NCBI GenBank assembly: GCA_964403505.1
Contig: CAYOFP010000003.1
Location: 1-64,000, forward strand
Reading direction: 5' to 3'
Length of the DNA stretch: 64,000 nt
Origin: CAKSEI01 sp964403505
GTDB lineage: Bacteria; Bacillota; Clostridia; Oscillospirales; CAG-272
Part shown: positions 38,646 to 47,263 of the stretch, in pieces
Position numbering within the stretch: the first letter of the stretch is position 1
Layout: every line of letters begins with the position of its first letter
Made by a program: the position numbers and the translations under genes
The notes under the pieces: model-generated
What the model saw: only the letters and a program-made list of their open reading frames with translations
What the model was told of the DNA's origin: nothing
Database searches by the model: none

Positions 38646-39824
38646 TTATTTTGCTAATTTTGATAGCTCGTTTGCGATATCTGTTTTTTCAAATAATACG
38701 CCGAGCTCTTCACGTCCCATGTGTCCGTATGAGGCAAGAGACTTGTAGATCGGTTTTCTCAGGTCGAAGCGTTTTATGATCGCCGCAGGCCTCAGATCAA
38801 CTAATTCCTGTATTTTAGCTGAAATTTTCTCTTCATCGACTTTTCCCGTGCCGAAGGTATCTATGAGCACGGATACCGGTCGTGCGACGCCGATTGCGTA
38901 TGCAAGCTGAACTTCACATTTCTTAGCGAGACCAGATGCGACGATATTTTTTGCTATGTATCTTGCCGCATAAGCTGCAGAACGGTCGACCTTTGTCGGG
39001 TCCTTGCCCGAGAAAGCACCGCCGCCGTGACGGGAATATCCGCCGTAAGTGTCGACGATTATTTTTCTGCCGGTAAGACCGGTGTCGCCCATAGGTCCTC
39101 CCGTGACGAAGCGTCCTGTCGGGTTGACATAGTATTTTGTGTTCTCGTCGATAAGCTCCACGGGAATCACTTTTTTAATAACGCCTTCTATCATGTCTTT
39201 TCTTATCTGTTCTGTTGTAACGTCGTCGTCATGCTGGGTAGAGAGGACGACGGTATCTACTCTTACGGGTGTGTCGCCGTCGTATTCAACCGTGACCTGG
39301 CTTTTTCCGTCCGGACGAAGATATGTATATTTTCCGGATTTGCGGACATTTGTCAGCTCCTTTGTGAGCTTGTGAGCAAGAGAAATGGGCAGCGGCATGA
39401 GCTCGGGCGTTTCGTCGCATGCATAGCCGAACATCATACCCTGGTCGCCTGCTCCGATATCGAGACCGTCGCTCATCTCACCTTCTTTTGCCTCGTATGC
39501 TTTGTTAACTCCCATGGCGATGTCGGGGGACTGCTCGTGGATCGAGCTGATGACAGCGCAGGTATCGCAGTCAAAGCCGTATTTCGCACGGTCGTATCCG
39601 ATATTCCGTACCGCATCACGAACGACCGACTGTATATCTACATAAGAGCTTGTGGTGATCTCGCCCATGACGGTGATAATGCCCGTGGTAGCGGTCGTTT
39701 CGCATGCCACCCGTGCTGCGGGGTCGAGCTCGAGTATCGAGTCAAGTATCGAGTCGGAGATGATATCGCATAACTTGTCGGGGTGTCCCTCGGTTACGGA
39801 TTCACTCGTGAAAAATCTTCTCAT
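38646..39824 (-). CDS. metK: S-adenosylmethionine synthetase
   Basis: 392 aa. Makes SAM from methionine and ATP. Landmarks: FTSESVTEGHPDKLCD at the N-terminus, the GAGDQGMMFGYA hexapeptide region, and GGAFSGKDPTKVDRSAAYAA, the phosphate-binding GGGAFSxKD signature. Length is normal. Expression is controlled by the SAM-I riboswitch upstream; product feedback is the expected logic. The 39-codon ORF, recD2 and comF follow with no terminator seen between metK and them. Confidence 0.98.
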   Translation of the reverse strand: MRRFFTSESVTEGHPDKLCDIISDSILDSILELDPAARVACETTATTGIITVMGEITTSSYVDIQSVVRDAVRNIGYDRAKYGFDCDTCAVISSIHEQSPDIAMGVNKAYEAKEGEMSDGLDIGAGDQGMMFGYACDETPELMPLPISLAHKLTKELTNVRKSGKYTYLRPDGKSQVTVEYDGDTPVRVDTVVLSTQHDDDVTTEQIRKDMIEGVIKKVIPVELIDENTKYYVNPTGRFVTGGPMGDTGLTGRKIIVDTYGGYSRHGGGAFSGKDPTKVDRSAAYAARYIAKNIVASGLAKKCEVQLAYAIGVARPVSVLIDTFGTGKVDEEKISAKIQELVDLRPAAIIKRFDLRKPIYKSLASYGHMGREELGVLFEKTDIANELSKLAK

Positions 39825-39850
39825 ATTTTTATCTTCCTTTCATTTATACA

Positions 39851-39982
39851 AATAAAAAATGTCCTTGCATAGGGCAAAGACAGCAGCTTTTGCCCATCTC
39901 ATGGAATTAGCACCTTTTGCATTCATCGTGCATAGGTTGCCGGGCTTCACAGGGCCTGTCCCTCAGCCGCTCTTGATAAGCA
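39851..39982 (-). ncRNA. SAM-I riboswitch (S-box) controlling metK
   Basis: Minus strand: CTTATCAAGAG, GGCTGAGGGA, GGCCC, GCCCGGCAACC and GGTGCTAATTCC occur in canonical order and spacing, followed by a short P4 (CCAT-GAG-ATGG). P1 can form between GCTT (39981-39978) and AAGC (39889-39886). Terminator: GTCTTTGC / GCAAGGAC (39881-39874, 39868-39861) then ATTTTTTATTT. Antiterminator: GGGCAAA (39895-39889) with TTTGCCC (39878-39872), which uses both the P1 3' strand and the terminator 5' arm. Hence SAM-bound means OFF. Confidence 0.96.
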
Positions 39983-39988
39983 TAATAT

Positions 39989-40017
39989 ATTATACTGCAT
40001 TTCTGACAATTTTTCAA
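39989..40017 (-). promoter_or_regulatory. Promoter of metK
   Basis: Minus strand: TTGAAA (40017-40012), 17-bp spacer, TATAAT (39994-39989). The predicted start at 39982 falls at the 5' end of riboswitch P1. Confidence 0.88.
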
Positions 40018-40097
40018 CACTTTTTCAAAAACAAATATCCGGAATGAAACATTTTCTGAAGTTTATAATATATACCAATAAATTTGTTCCTGCAATA

Positions 40098-40126
40098 TTG
40101 ACTTTTGGTAATTGTGATGATATGAT
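40098..40126 (+). promoter_or_regulatory. Promoter of the dockerin-protein gene
   Basis: TTGACT (40098-40103), 17-bp spacer, TATGAT (40121-40126). About 50 nt of leader precede the ATG at 40184. Confidence 0.65.
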
Positions 40127-40183
40127 TAATCTGTATATTTATGATAATATACCATGTAGAATTTTTTGCCATGGAGGTTGAAA

Positions 40184-43100
40184 ATGAAAAAAATAGTCAG
40201 TATACTGATGTGTATGGCAATGATCGTTACTTTATCAGCGCCGTACGCGGGCGTTTGGGAGGCGGCCGATAACGGACTCGCCGATCAGGAGAGCGTCATA
40301 GGATCATATCTTGACGGAACAGGCAATCTTCAGCAGATGGATCGCGGTTTTTCATCGAATATGTTCCTGTACCCCTCACCTGAAAAACAGGCGATCGGTA
40401 ATCCGACGTCTCATACTTTCCTGAATATTTGTCTTATGCATTATTCTTCGCATCATAAGAAAAGTATGAACTACGGCTTATCGGATATCCCGCTGGATGA
40501 TAACTTTTTTGAGAGTCTGCGCAGGACCCTCGAAAATGCCCGTCATAACGGAGTCACGGTCGGTATCCGTTTCCAGTATGATACGGACGGCGTAGCACAG
40601 GCCGAGCCCGATTGGGATAATATGATGTATAATCTCGAGCAGATAAGGGACAGCGGTATTCTCGATGAGTATGCAGACTGTATTGAGTGGTGCGAGGTCG
40701 GTACGCTCGGTGCGTTTGGCGAACAGCATTCCTCCCGTTACGGCAATCAGCAATATTCTACCGAGCTTATCGATATCTATTTGCAGATGTTCAGGAGCGA
40801 TATCCCGCTGCTTCTCCGTACATCCGGACGTATCATGGCGTGGGTCAATGCGAAACTCGGTACAAACTATACAACGAGCACGATTCAGAATATGGTGGGC
40901 GAGGTAAATACGCTGTATTCCTCAGCTGTCAATAATACCGGAAACTACTATTCCGGCGATGGCAAAAATTACTCTACCGGTAATTATATAAAGGACGATC
41001 TTGCAAGACTCGGTATGTATAACGACGGTTATATGGGTACGCTCATAGATTACGGTACGTTCGGAAACCGTGCGAATGAGACTAAGTTCTTAAACGATCA
41101 GACAAAGGTCGTATACGGTGGTGAGTTTTCGGGTGACCGTTATATGCAGATAGAGGACGGCAGCAGGACGAATACCGTATGGTATCCCGTAAACGCCATC
41201 CCTGAGATGTATTACACAAATCTGTGGTATCTGCACGGCGGCCCATGGAGCGAGACTAACTGTACAAAGACATTTTCAACCGAGGCAGGCGCTGCAAATT
41301 TTGTCGCCCGTCTTGAAGCGCTGTATGACGATATCGGCGCAACATGGCTCAAAGGTACCGCGACGGTGAGTGAAAAGACCGTTACATATATTGCCCCGGG
41401 TTATAATACCCTGCCTTTCACTTCGACGATCGAAGAGGCAGTTCGGGCAAAGATCGGCGTGGATGTGGATCTGTCCGATTACTACGGTGTAAACACGCAG
41501 AAATTCATTATGGATCACCTCGGATACCGCTTTGTTGTCCGCTCGAGCCGTATGACCGGCTATGAGATACAGCCGGGCGATTCTCTCGATATCGAGCTCG
41601 CAATTGAGAATACAGGCTTCCATAAGATAAATAAGAGTAAGGAAGTTGAGATCCTTGTGGTAAACGGCAAGAGCTGCTATTCCATGAAGCTTTCGGGCGT
41701 GGATGTGAGAAAATGGGACACCGGAACAAATCATATTTCTACCCGGATATCGCTCCCTGATCATATTTCGGGCGGCACGTGGCAGGTATATCTGCGTATC
41801 AGTGCGGAGAACGAGAGCGCAAGCGACAATACCAAGTGGTGCGTTCAGTTTGCAAATGATAATATATTCAATTCCACATACGGGGCAAACCTGATCGGTG
41901 AGATCGAGGTCGATGCGCCTGTCGTAGAGGTGGGCGAATTTGTGGATACCCGTATGACGGGTGAGTATTATGACGAGCCGATTACCTACTCGGCAGACTA
42001 TGCATATCTTCCTTTCGTAGAGCATGGATATGAATTCAAACAAAGTGGTTTGTATGGCTTTACGCTCATCTTCAAATTAGACGGACTCAGCAATTCCGAC
42101 GGTATCAATCTCACACGCTGGGAGACGAACGGCTCGGGAAGTCAGCTCCACGCATTCAATTACTTTTTCCAACGTGATAAATATCAGGATGAATCGGGAA
42201 AACCCGCATATCAATACGGCGTACAGCTTTATGATAACGGCTACTATATTATGTATAATCCATTCTATTCTGTTTCTCTCAATACTACGGTATCGAATCT
42301 CAGTGTTGCAGGAAAGACGAGTGTTCAGTATCTGTATTGCAATGCGACCGGAACGAACCGCGAGGACAAAAACACGCCTACGGATCTAAGGGGAAATGCG
42401 GCGACGATCACGCCTCTCGGCATAGTCGAGGGGGCGGTGACAGGCTATGACGTCACATTCCATTATAACGGAACAAAGCATTATACGGGCTCTTACGGTC
42501 TAAAGAATACAGACAAGGTCGTTTCGGAAAACTGTCAGTTCAAGGCGGTGCAGAGAGTGCTCGATCTTTACGATGGGGAGATCCCGTCATCGTATACGGA
42601 CGGTGCACTAGCATACCGTTTTGTCGGTTGGACAACGCAGGAGGGTTATAAGCAGGGTATCGTAAGCGAAGACCAGATCGCCGCAGGAGTGCTCGATCTG
42701 TACCCCTACTATGAAATAGACATGAGTGCATCGGCATTAAACGCTTATGTTGAAACACTGACGGATGAATCTATGGGTAACTATTATATCGCACGTGATT
42801 CGCACGGTATTATTTATACATACAATAGACGTACCCGTACCGCAACGGTAGGTGTCGATAACGGCTGGGATAACAATGCAGGCTTCGGCACAGAGGATAC
42901 AAATGCTTATGTAATACCGGCATATGTTATCATAAACGATGTATATTATAAGGTTACGGGCATCGAGTCTCTTGCATTTGCATATTGCGCAAAACTCAGC
43001 GAGATAGTTATCCCCGATACCGTGACGTCGATCAAGACCGATTCCTTCATGGGAGATGATTCTCTCGTTATCAGGACGTATTCGGGAAGCGATGTGGCAA

Positions 43101-44302
43101 CATATGCAGACGAAAACGGCATTACGCTTGATGTATGCTCGGACAGAAACCGCTTCGCTGTCGTATATATTGATACAAATACGGCAAAGGAAGATATCGT
43201 CGACATAAAATCGGTCGATGCAGGGAACACCGTCACATCGGATGTGACTCTTTCAAGAGAGTCTGATGAAACATGCTGCCACTATGAGTTTGTTGGATTT
43301 GATACGGACGGAGTGGCTATTATGGAGGATTCTGTTGCACATCCTGTATTTAACTCGGCTGACCATGTGAGAAGCGAGCAGATCGTCGTAACACCTGCTA
43401 CGTGTACTGCCACGGGTTCATATAAAGTTGAATGTACTTTGTGTGGCGCACAGCTCGAGAGTGGCGAGATTCCCATGTTGGAACATACCCCGGGCGATGA
43501 GACCGTGATAAAAAAAGCTACCTGTGCCGAGACGGGTATATCCGTTGTGACATGTACCGTCTGCGGCGAAGAGCTCTCGAGAAACACGATCGAAATGACA
43601 GCGCACATACCGGGAGCGGCCGAGATCGAAAAAGATGCAACCTGTACCGAGGACGGTTTATCCGTTATAAAATGTATGGTATGCTATAAGGTCATTGACA
43701 GCTCTGTTATCCCCGAAAAGGGGCATACAGCAGGCGAGGTCGTTGTGATCCAGGATGGCGGATGCACTCAGGACAGGATACTCGTTCAGTATTGCTCGGT
43801 ATGTAATGCAGAGCTTAACAGAACTGTTACACCGGGTTCTCATAAGTTTACGGATTATGTATCAAACAACGATGCTACATGTACGCACGACGGCACAAAG
43901 ACCGCGGTGTGTGACACCTGCCACGAAACTGTTGACACCGTAACCGATGAGGGATCGATGAGGGCGCATACTTCTGACACATATACCGTGACGCAGGTCG
44001 CACCCGAGGGCGGAAGCGGCACGAAGACTGCTGTATGCGAGGAATGCGGAAATAAGTTTACAGCGATGTTTACCGTCGATCTGTACGGTGATGCAAACGG
44101 AGACGGAGAAGTCAATGCGACCGATATCAGTATCATGAGCCGTTATCTCGCAGGAGCCGATATCGGTGAAGTGAAGCTCGAGGCGCTTGACGTACATGAT
44201 ACGAAAGCAGGCCCGCTCAAGCCAAATCAGGCGGATCTTACAAAGCTGATACGCTTTGTCGCCGGATGGCAAGGGTACAACAAGCTCGGCCCTATAAACT
44301 AA
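40184..44302 (+). CDS. Large secreted multidomain protein: DUF4832-type, Cys-repeats, C-terminal dockerin
   Basis: 1372 aa from ATG 40184 (GGAGG 7 bases upstream) with a signal peptide (KIVSILMCMAMIVTLSAPYAG). Domains by eye: DUF4874/DUF4832-like catalytic-looking region (about 45-440, with MDRGFSSNMF and GVTVGIRFQYDTDG); beta-sandwich modules (445-750); an InlB/MucBP-like repeat (752-845); a BspA-type leucine-rich unit (914-969, EIVIPDTVTSIKTDSFM); five or six zinc-ribbon-like Cys repeats (about 1069-1292, unit ATCTxxGxxxxxCxxCxxE); and a dockerin (about 1299-1369, GDANGDGEVNATDISIMSRY). The second dockerin half is degenerate. A surface or cellulosome-type glycan-acting role is inferred; no cohesin is in the window. 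Confidence 0.82.
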   Translation: MKKIVSILMCMAMIVTLSAPYAGVWEAADNGLADQESVIGSYLDGTGNLQQMDRGFSSNMFLYPSPEKQAIGNPTSHTFLNICLMHYSSHHKKSMNYGLSDIPLDDNFFESLRRTLENARHNGVTVGIRFQYDTDGVAQAEPDWDNMMYNLEQIRDSGILDEYADCIEWCEVGTLGAFGEQHSSRYGNQQYSTELIDIYLQMFRSDIPLLLRTSGRIMAWVNAKLGTNYTTSTIQNMVGEVNTLYSSAVNNTGNYYSGDGKNYSTGNYIKDDLARLGMYNDGYMGTLIDYGTFGNRANETKFLNDQTKVVYGGEFSGDRYMQIEDGSRTNTVWYPVNAIPEMYYTNLWYLHGGPWSETNCTKTFSTEAGAANFVARLEALYDDIGATWLKGTATVSEKTVTYIAPGYNTLPFTSTIEEAVRAKIGVDVDLSDYYGVNTQKFIMDHLGYRFVVRSSRMTGYEIQPGDSLDIELAIENTGFHKINKSKEVEILVVNGKSCYSMKLSGVDVRKWDTGTNHISTRISLPDHISGGTWQVYLRISAENESASDNTKWCVQFANDNIFNSTYGANLIGEIEVDAPVVEVGEFVDTRMTGEYYDEPITYSADYAYLPFVEHGYEFKQSGLYGFTLIFKLDGLSNSDGINLTRWETNGSGSQLHAFNYFFQRDKYQDESGKPAYQYGVQLYDNGYYIMYNPFYSVSLNTTVSNLSVAGKTSVQYLYCNATGTNREDKNTPTDLRGNAATITPLGIVEGAVTGYDVTFHYNGTKHYTGSYGLKNTDKVVSENCQFKAVQRVLDLYDGEIPSSYTDGALAYRFVGWTTQEGYKQGIVSEDQIAAGVLDLYPYYEIDMSASALNAYVETLTDESMGNYYIARDSHGIIYTYNRRTRTATVGVDNGWDNNAGFGTEDTNAYVIPAYVIINDVYYKVTGIESLAFAYCAKLSEIVIPDTVTSIKTDSFMGDDSLVIRTYSGSDVATYADENGITLDVCSDRNRFAVVYIDTNTAKEDIVDIKSVDAGNTVTSDVTLSRESDETCCHYEFVGFDTDGVAIMEDSVAHPVFNSADHVRSEQIVVTPATCTATGSYKVECTLCGAQLESGEIPMLEHTPGDETVIKKATCAETGISVVTCTVCGEELSRNTIEMTAHIPGAAEIEKDATCTEDGLSVIKCMVCYKVIDSSVIPEKGHTAGEVVVIQDGGCTQDRILVQYCSVCNAELNRTVTPGSHKFTDYVSNNDATCTHDGTKTAVCDTCHETVDTVTDEGSMRAHTSDTYTVTQVAPEGGSGTKTAVCEECGNKFTAMFTVDLYGDANGDGEVNATDISIMSRYLAGADIGEVKLEALDVHDTKAGPLKPNQADLTKLIRFVAGWQGYNKLGPIN

Positions 44303-44305
44303 TAG

Positions 44306-44342
44306 AATCTCCCGACGGATATTCCGTCGGGAGATTTTTATA
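44306..44342 (+). terminator. Intrinsic terminator of the dockerin-protein gene
   Basis: AATCTCCCGACGG / CCGTCGGGAGATT with a 5-nt loop, followed by TTTTTAT, four bases after the stop. Confidence 0.93.
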
Positions 44343-44346
44343 TCTA

Positions 44347-44375
44347 TTGAAATCTGTATTGATTTGTTGTATAAT
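44347..44375 (+). promoter_or_regulatory. Promoter of the EamA transporter gene
   Basis: TTGAAA (44347-44352), 17-bp spacer, TATAAT (44370-44375); the transcript would start near 44382 with GGAGG before ATG 44397. Confidence 0.85.
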
Positions 44376-44396
44376 GTTACCTGTTCGGAGGTTGCG

Positions 44397-45275
44397 ATGG
44401 AAAAGAACAAAAATATAATACCTGCACGCATATCGCTTGTCTGTGCGCCTCTTATCTGGGGAATATCATTTGTATTTGTAAAGGATATCACATCGGTCAT
44501 AGGGACGAATCTCCTGCTTGCCATCAGGTTCATTTCTGCCTCTCTGCTGCTTTCGCTCGTTTATCATAAAAAACTCAAGATGTTAACCCCGGGCTATATT
44601 GTAAACGGAGCGGTGATCGGTGCGCTTTTGTATGCGGCATATTCTTTTCAGACTTACGGAATAAAATATACGACACCGGGAAAAAATGCATTTATTACAG
44701 GAACATATGTGGTGCTCGTGCCTTTTATCCATTGGATTATATCAAAGAAACGCCCTACGCTCTTTCATCTTCTTGCGGCGTTTCTCAGTATTATGGGGAT
44801 CGGCGCAGTATCGCTCGATTCCGGCTTTGACAGTATCAATATCGGCGATATTCTGACGCTTGTATGCGGTGTTTTCTTTGCGATACATATTGTATTCGTC
44901 AATCGCTTTACCGAGGATAAAGACCCGTTTTTGCTGACGATCGTACAGTTTGCCTTTTCAGGCATATTCGCAGGCGTAGGATGTTTATTCACGCACGAGG
45001 GATTTTACGCTGTCCCCGGTACAGGGGATATTATCACTATAATATACCTTGCGGTACTATGTACGGCAGTCGCCCTGCTCATGCAGACTTATGGGCAGAA
45101 ATACACTCCACCGGCGCTTGCGTCTGTGATCTTGTGTCTCGAGAGCGCATTCGGTTTCCTATTCTCTGTGATAATGGGCAGGGAACAGCTTACCGTAAAG
45201 TTAGTTATTGGCTTCCTTCTCGTCTTTTTAGCGACGCTGATCTGCGAGGTGCGTGTGACAAAAAAACCTAAATGA
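44397..45275 (+). CDS. EamA/DMT family transporter
   Basis: 292 aa from ATG 44397 (GGAGG 5-6 bases upstream). Ten hydrophobic helices in two EamA halves: the first half has PLIWGISFVFVKDI and GIKYTTPGKNAFITGTYVVLVPF; the second has TYGQKYTPPALASVILCLES and FGFLFSVIMGREQLTVKLVIGF. DMT transporters of this type export amino acids or other metabolites; no substrate can be named. Single gene with its own promoter. The last codons and stop lie within a terminator stem. Confidence 0.9.
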   Translation: MEKNKNIIPARISLVCAPLIWGISFVFVKDITSVIGTNLLLAIRFISASLLLSLVYHKKLKMLTPGYIVNGAVIGALLYAAYSFQTYGIKYTTPGKNAFITGTYVVLVPFIHWIISKKRPTLFHLLAAFLSIMGIGAVSLDSGFDSINIGDILTLVCGVFFAIHIVFVNRFTEDKDPFLLTIVQFAFSGIFAGVGCLFTHEGFYAVPGTGDIITIIYLAVLCTAVALLMQTYGQKYTPPALASVILCLESAFGFLFSVIMGREQLTVKLVIGFLLVFLATLICEVRVTKKPK

Positions 45276-45297
45276 TTATATCATTTAGGTTTTTTTA
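45261..45297. terminator. Bidirectional terminator between EamA gene and the 451-aa gene
   Basis: AAAAAACCTAAATGA / TCATTTAGGTTTTTT with a 5-nt loop. It includes the stop codons of both convergent genes. Confidence 0.93.
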
Positions 45298-46650
45298 GTT
45301 AAATAATATCTCTGTCAGCCCTTCTCTTGATTTCGCATCGGCTTTTATGTCGTGTATTTTCGGCAGATCCTCGGGCGCTGCCTTGCCGTAACAGGAAAGG
45401 CATACGTAATACCTTTTTGGGTTCAGGTAGCATACTTCTTCTTTCTGACTGATAGATGCGGCCGCACAGTATTCGCACCGACATGTAAGAGCGAGCTTCT
45501 TTTGGGCACGCATGAAACGGCTTTTCGTATTCAGATATTCGCCATAGTCGCTCAGACGAGTCTTGCATTCGTTTGCGAGCCGGATCAGCTTTGCTCTGCC
45601 GACGAAACTGCCGCTTAACTCGCACATGGCGTGCGACGATTCGATAAAGGATAGGTCGGAGAGAAGAGAACCGCACTCGGTTGCTATCATGGGTAACGCT
45701 CCGGTATCAAAGAGTTTTTCTCTGCCGCAAAAAGGCATGTGTGAGCGGACGAGCTCATCGCATTGCGATAATGTGATCTGCGAAAGAATTCGGATGTGCT
45801 TATTTATATACTCTGCATCGCCTGTTGCACGCAGGTATTCGAGCGTACAGATGGGAGCTGCGGCAGGTAAGAATGAAGACGGATTCTGTGCGCAGACCGT
45901 CGGTGTGCCGTCGGGCGTTGCGATATACGGCATAAAGCTGTTTTTTGTGTATGTCCCGATAATGAAATTGAGGATGCGTCTCGCCCGGTCGAGCAGTCCG
46001 TTCGCAAGAAACAGCTTTAGGTATTTTTCCTGTTCGTGCATTACGCAGTCGGGACTTGCCGCACAGCGGAGCACGCCGCCGCTTTCGCTTTGTCTGTATA
46101 TTGCGCTTTTGATATCGTCGGGATTACCGTCTTCTGCCACGGCGATCGCCTTTTTATATATCTCTTCGACAGGAATGCTTTTAATTTGCGGGAGTTCATA
46201 CGGCGTCGCTGCAATCAATGCGATATAGGACGTGCCGGGTGAAATATGTATGTTTCTTCCCTCGAATGTGCAAGAGCCTTTGAGGGAAATGCAGATGCAG
46301 TCATGACCGTCCGATATTATCGCATATGAGCTTTGGATGAAATGTATTTTCGCGTCGGGAGAGAGCTTGATCGTATAGGTAAAAGGACGTGAGATCACCT
46401 CGCACTTGCGTATGAAAACGGGTTCGGTATCGTCGCAAAAGTCGCTTACCCATATTTTTCCTGCAGTTAAGGTTACCTCACGCATGATGATCGATGTTTT
46501 GTTTTCAATATGAGAGCATCCGCCCTGTGAGCTTGCGGTGTAAAGCGAGCATAGAGGATAGGAGCCGTATCTTCGCACACACTCGATATCGAGCTCGCTG
46601 AGTGCGGCTATGATCTTTCCGTTGCCTATAATATCGCTTATGTATCCCAT
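45295..46650 (-). CDS. Unknown protein with helical-barrel-like region and C-terminal zinc ribbon
   Basis: 451 aa; not recognised. The N-terminal part (about 1-165) is beta-rich. The centre (about 165-375) has the look of an (alpha/alpha) toroid as in glycan-active enzymes: QEKYLKLFLANGLLDRARRIL, TYTKNSFMPYIATPDGTPTV, AAAPICTLEYLRATGDAEY, MIATECGSLLSDLSFIESS. The C-terminus carries CRCEYC and CYLNPKRYYVCLSC, a likely four-cysteine zinc ribbon. No catalytic acid can be assigned with confidence. The protein has no signal peptide, so it is probably cytoplasmic. The start overlaps the end of trmL by 13 bases, so the two are coupled. Confidence 0.65.
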   Translation of the reverse strand: MGYISDIIGNGKIIAALSELDIECVRRYGSYPLCSLYTASSQGGCSHIENKTSIIMREVTLTAGKIWVSDFCDDTEPVFIRKCEVISRPFTYTIKLSPDAKIHFIQSSYAIISDGHDCICISLKGSCTFEGRNIHISPGTSYIALIAATPYELPQIKSIPVEEIYKKAIAVAEDGNPDDIKSAIYRQSESGGVLRCAASPDCVMHEQEKYLKLFLANGLLDRARRILNFIIGTYTKNSFMPYIATPDGTPTVCAQNPSSFLPAAAPICTLEYLRATGDAEYINKHIRILSQITLSQCDELVRSHMPFCGREKLFDTGALPMIATECGSLLSDLSFIESSHAMCELSGSFVGRAKLIRLANECKTRLSDYGEYLNTKSRFMRAQKKLALTCRCEYCAAASISQKEEVCYLNPKRYYVCLSCYGKAAPEDLPKIHDIKADAKSREGLTEILFN

Positions 46651-47141
46651 GAGAATTGCGTTAATTCGCCGTCTTCGCGCAGTCCCTCAAAATCTCTTTG
46701 CCTGAAAGCCTCGTATACACCGATCGCCGCCGAATTTGACAGATTGAGGGAACGAAGATGGTTTCGCATGGGTATTCTTACGCATTTTTCGGGATTATCG
46801 TGCAGGAGCGCCTCGGGCAGTCCCTTGGTCTCTTTTCCGAAAACGAGGAATACCTCACCCGAATAATCCGCCTCGGTATAAGCTCTCGGTGCTTTGGTTG
46901 TGAAAAAGAACATCTTCTTATCCTTGTTTTTTGCGAGAAAATCATCGAGCGAATCATAGTATATGATATCTAACTCGTTCCAATAGTCGAGCCCGGCACG
47001 CTTGAGCTTTCGGTCGTCTACTTCAAAGCCGAGAGGACGCACGAGATGGAGCGCGCACCCGGTGGCGGCACATGTCCTTGCTATATTTCCTGTGTTTTGC
47101 GGAATTTCCGGCTCTATCAGAGCTATATTTATCTTGTTCAT
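46638..47141 (-). CDS. trmL: tRNA (cytidine/uridine-34 2'-O)-methyltransferase TrmL
   Basis: 167 aa from ATG 47141. SPOUT family, single-domain YibK type: ALIEPEIPQNTGNIARTCAA at the N-terminus, LDYWNELDI, then VFGKETKGLPEALL and the knot motif IPMRNHLRSLNLSNSAAIGVYEA. It 2'-O-methylates the wobble base of tRNA-Leu isoacceptors. The longer frame from 47177 crosses the -10 box and is not used. No ribosome binding site: the promoter at 47148-47177 puts +1 on the A of this ATG. Followed by the 451-aa gene. Confidence 0.94.
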   Translation of the reverse strand: MNKINIALIEPEIPQNTGNIARTCAATGCALHLVRPLGFEVDDRKLKRAGLDYWNELDIIYYDSLDDFLAKNKDKKMFFFTTKAPRAYTEADYSGEVFLVFGKETKGLPEALLHDNPEKCVRIPMRNHLRSLNLSNSAAIGVYEAFRQRDFEGLREDGELTQFSWDT

Positions 47142-47147
47142 ATCTAG

Positions 47148-47177
47148 ATTATACCACAGATTTTCGATGCATTGCAA
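47148..47177 (-). promoter_or_regulatory. Promoter giving a leaderless mRNA for trmL
   Basis: Minus strand: TTGCAA (47177-47172), 18-bp spacer, TATAAT (47153-47148), then exactly six bases and the A of ATG 47141. Confidence 0.75.
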
Positions 47178-47263
47178 TTAATTTACAAAAATATATATTA
47201 TTCTTACTTAATTTATGGTATAATTTACATTGAAATATTTTAATTTACTTCACGGAGAAGAAA

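Noticed and set aside
39027..39773. 248-codon plus-strand frame opposite metK
   Set aside because: Antisense shadow; metK is unmistakable on the other strand.
41276..42043. 255-codon minus-strand frame inside the dockerin-protein gene
   Set aside because: Shadow of a long gene with continuous domain structure.
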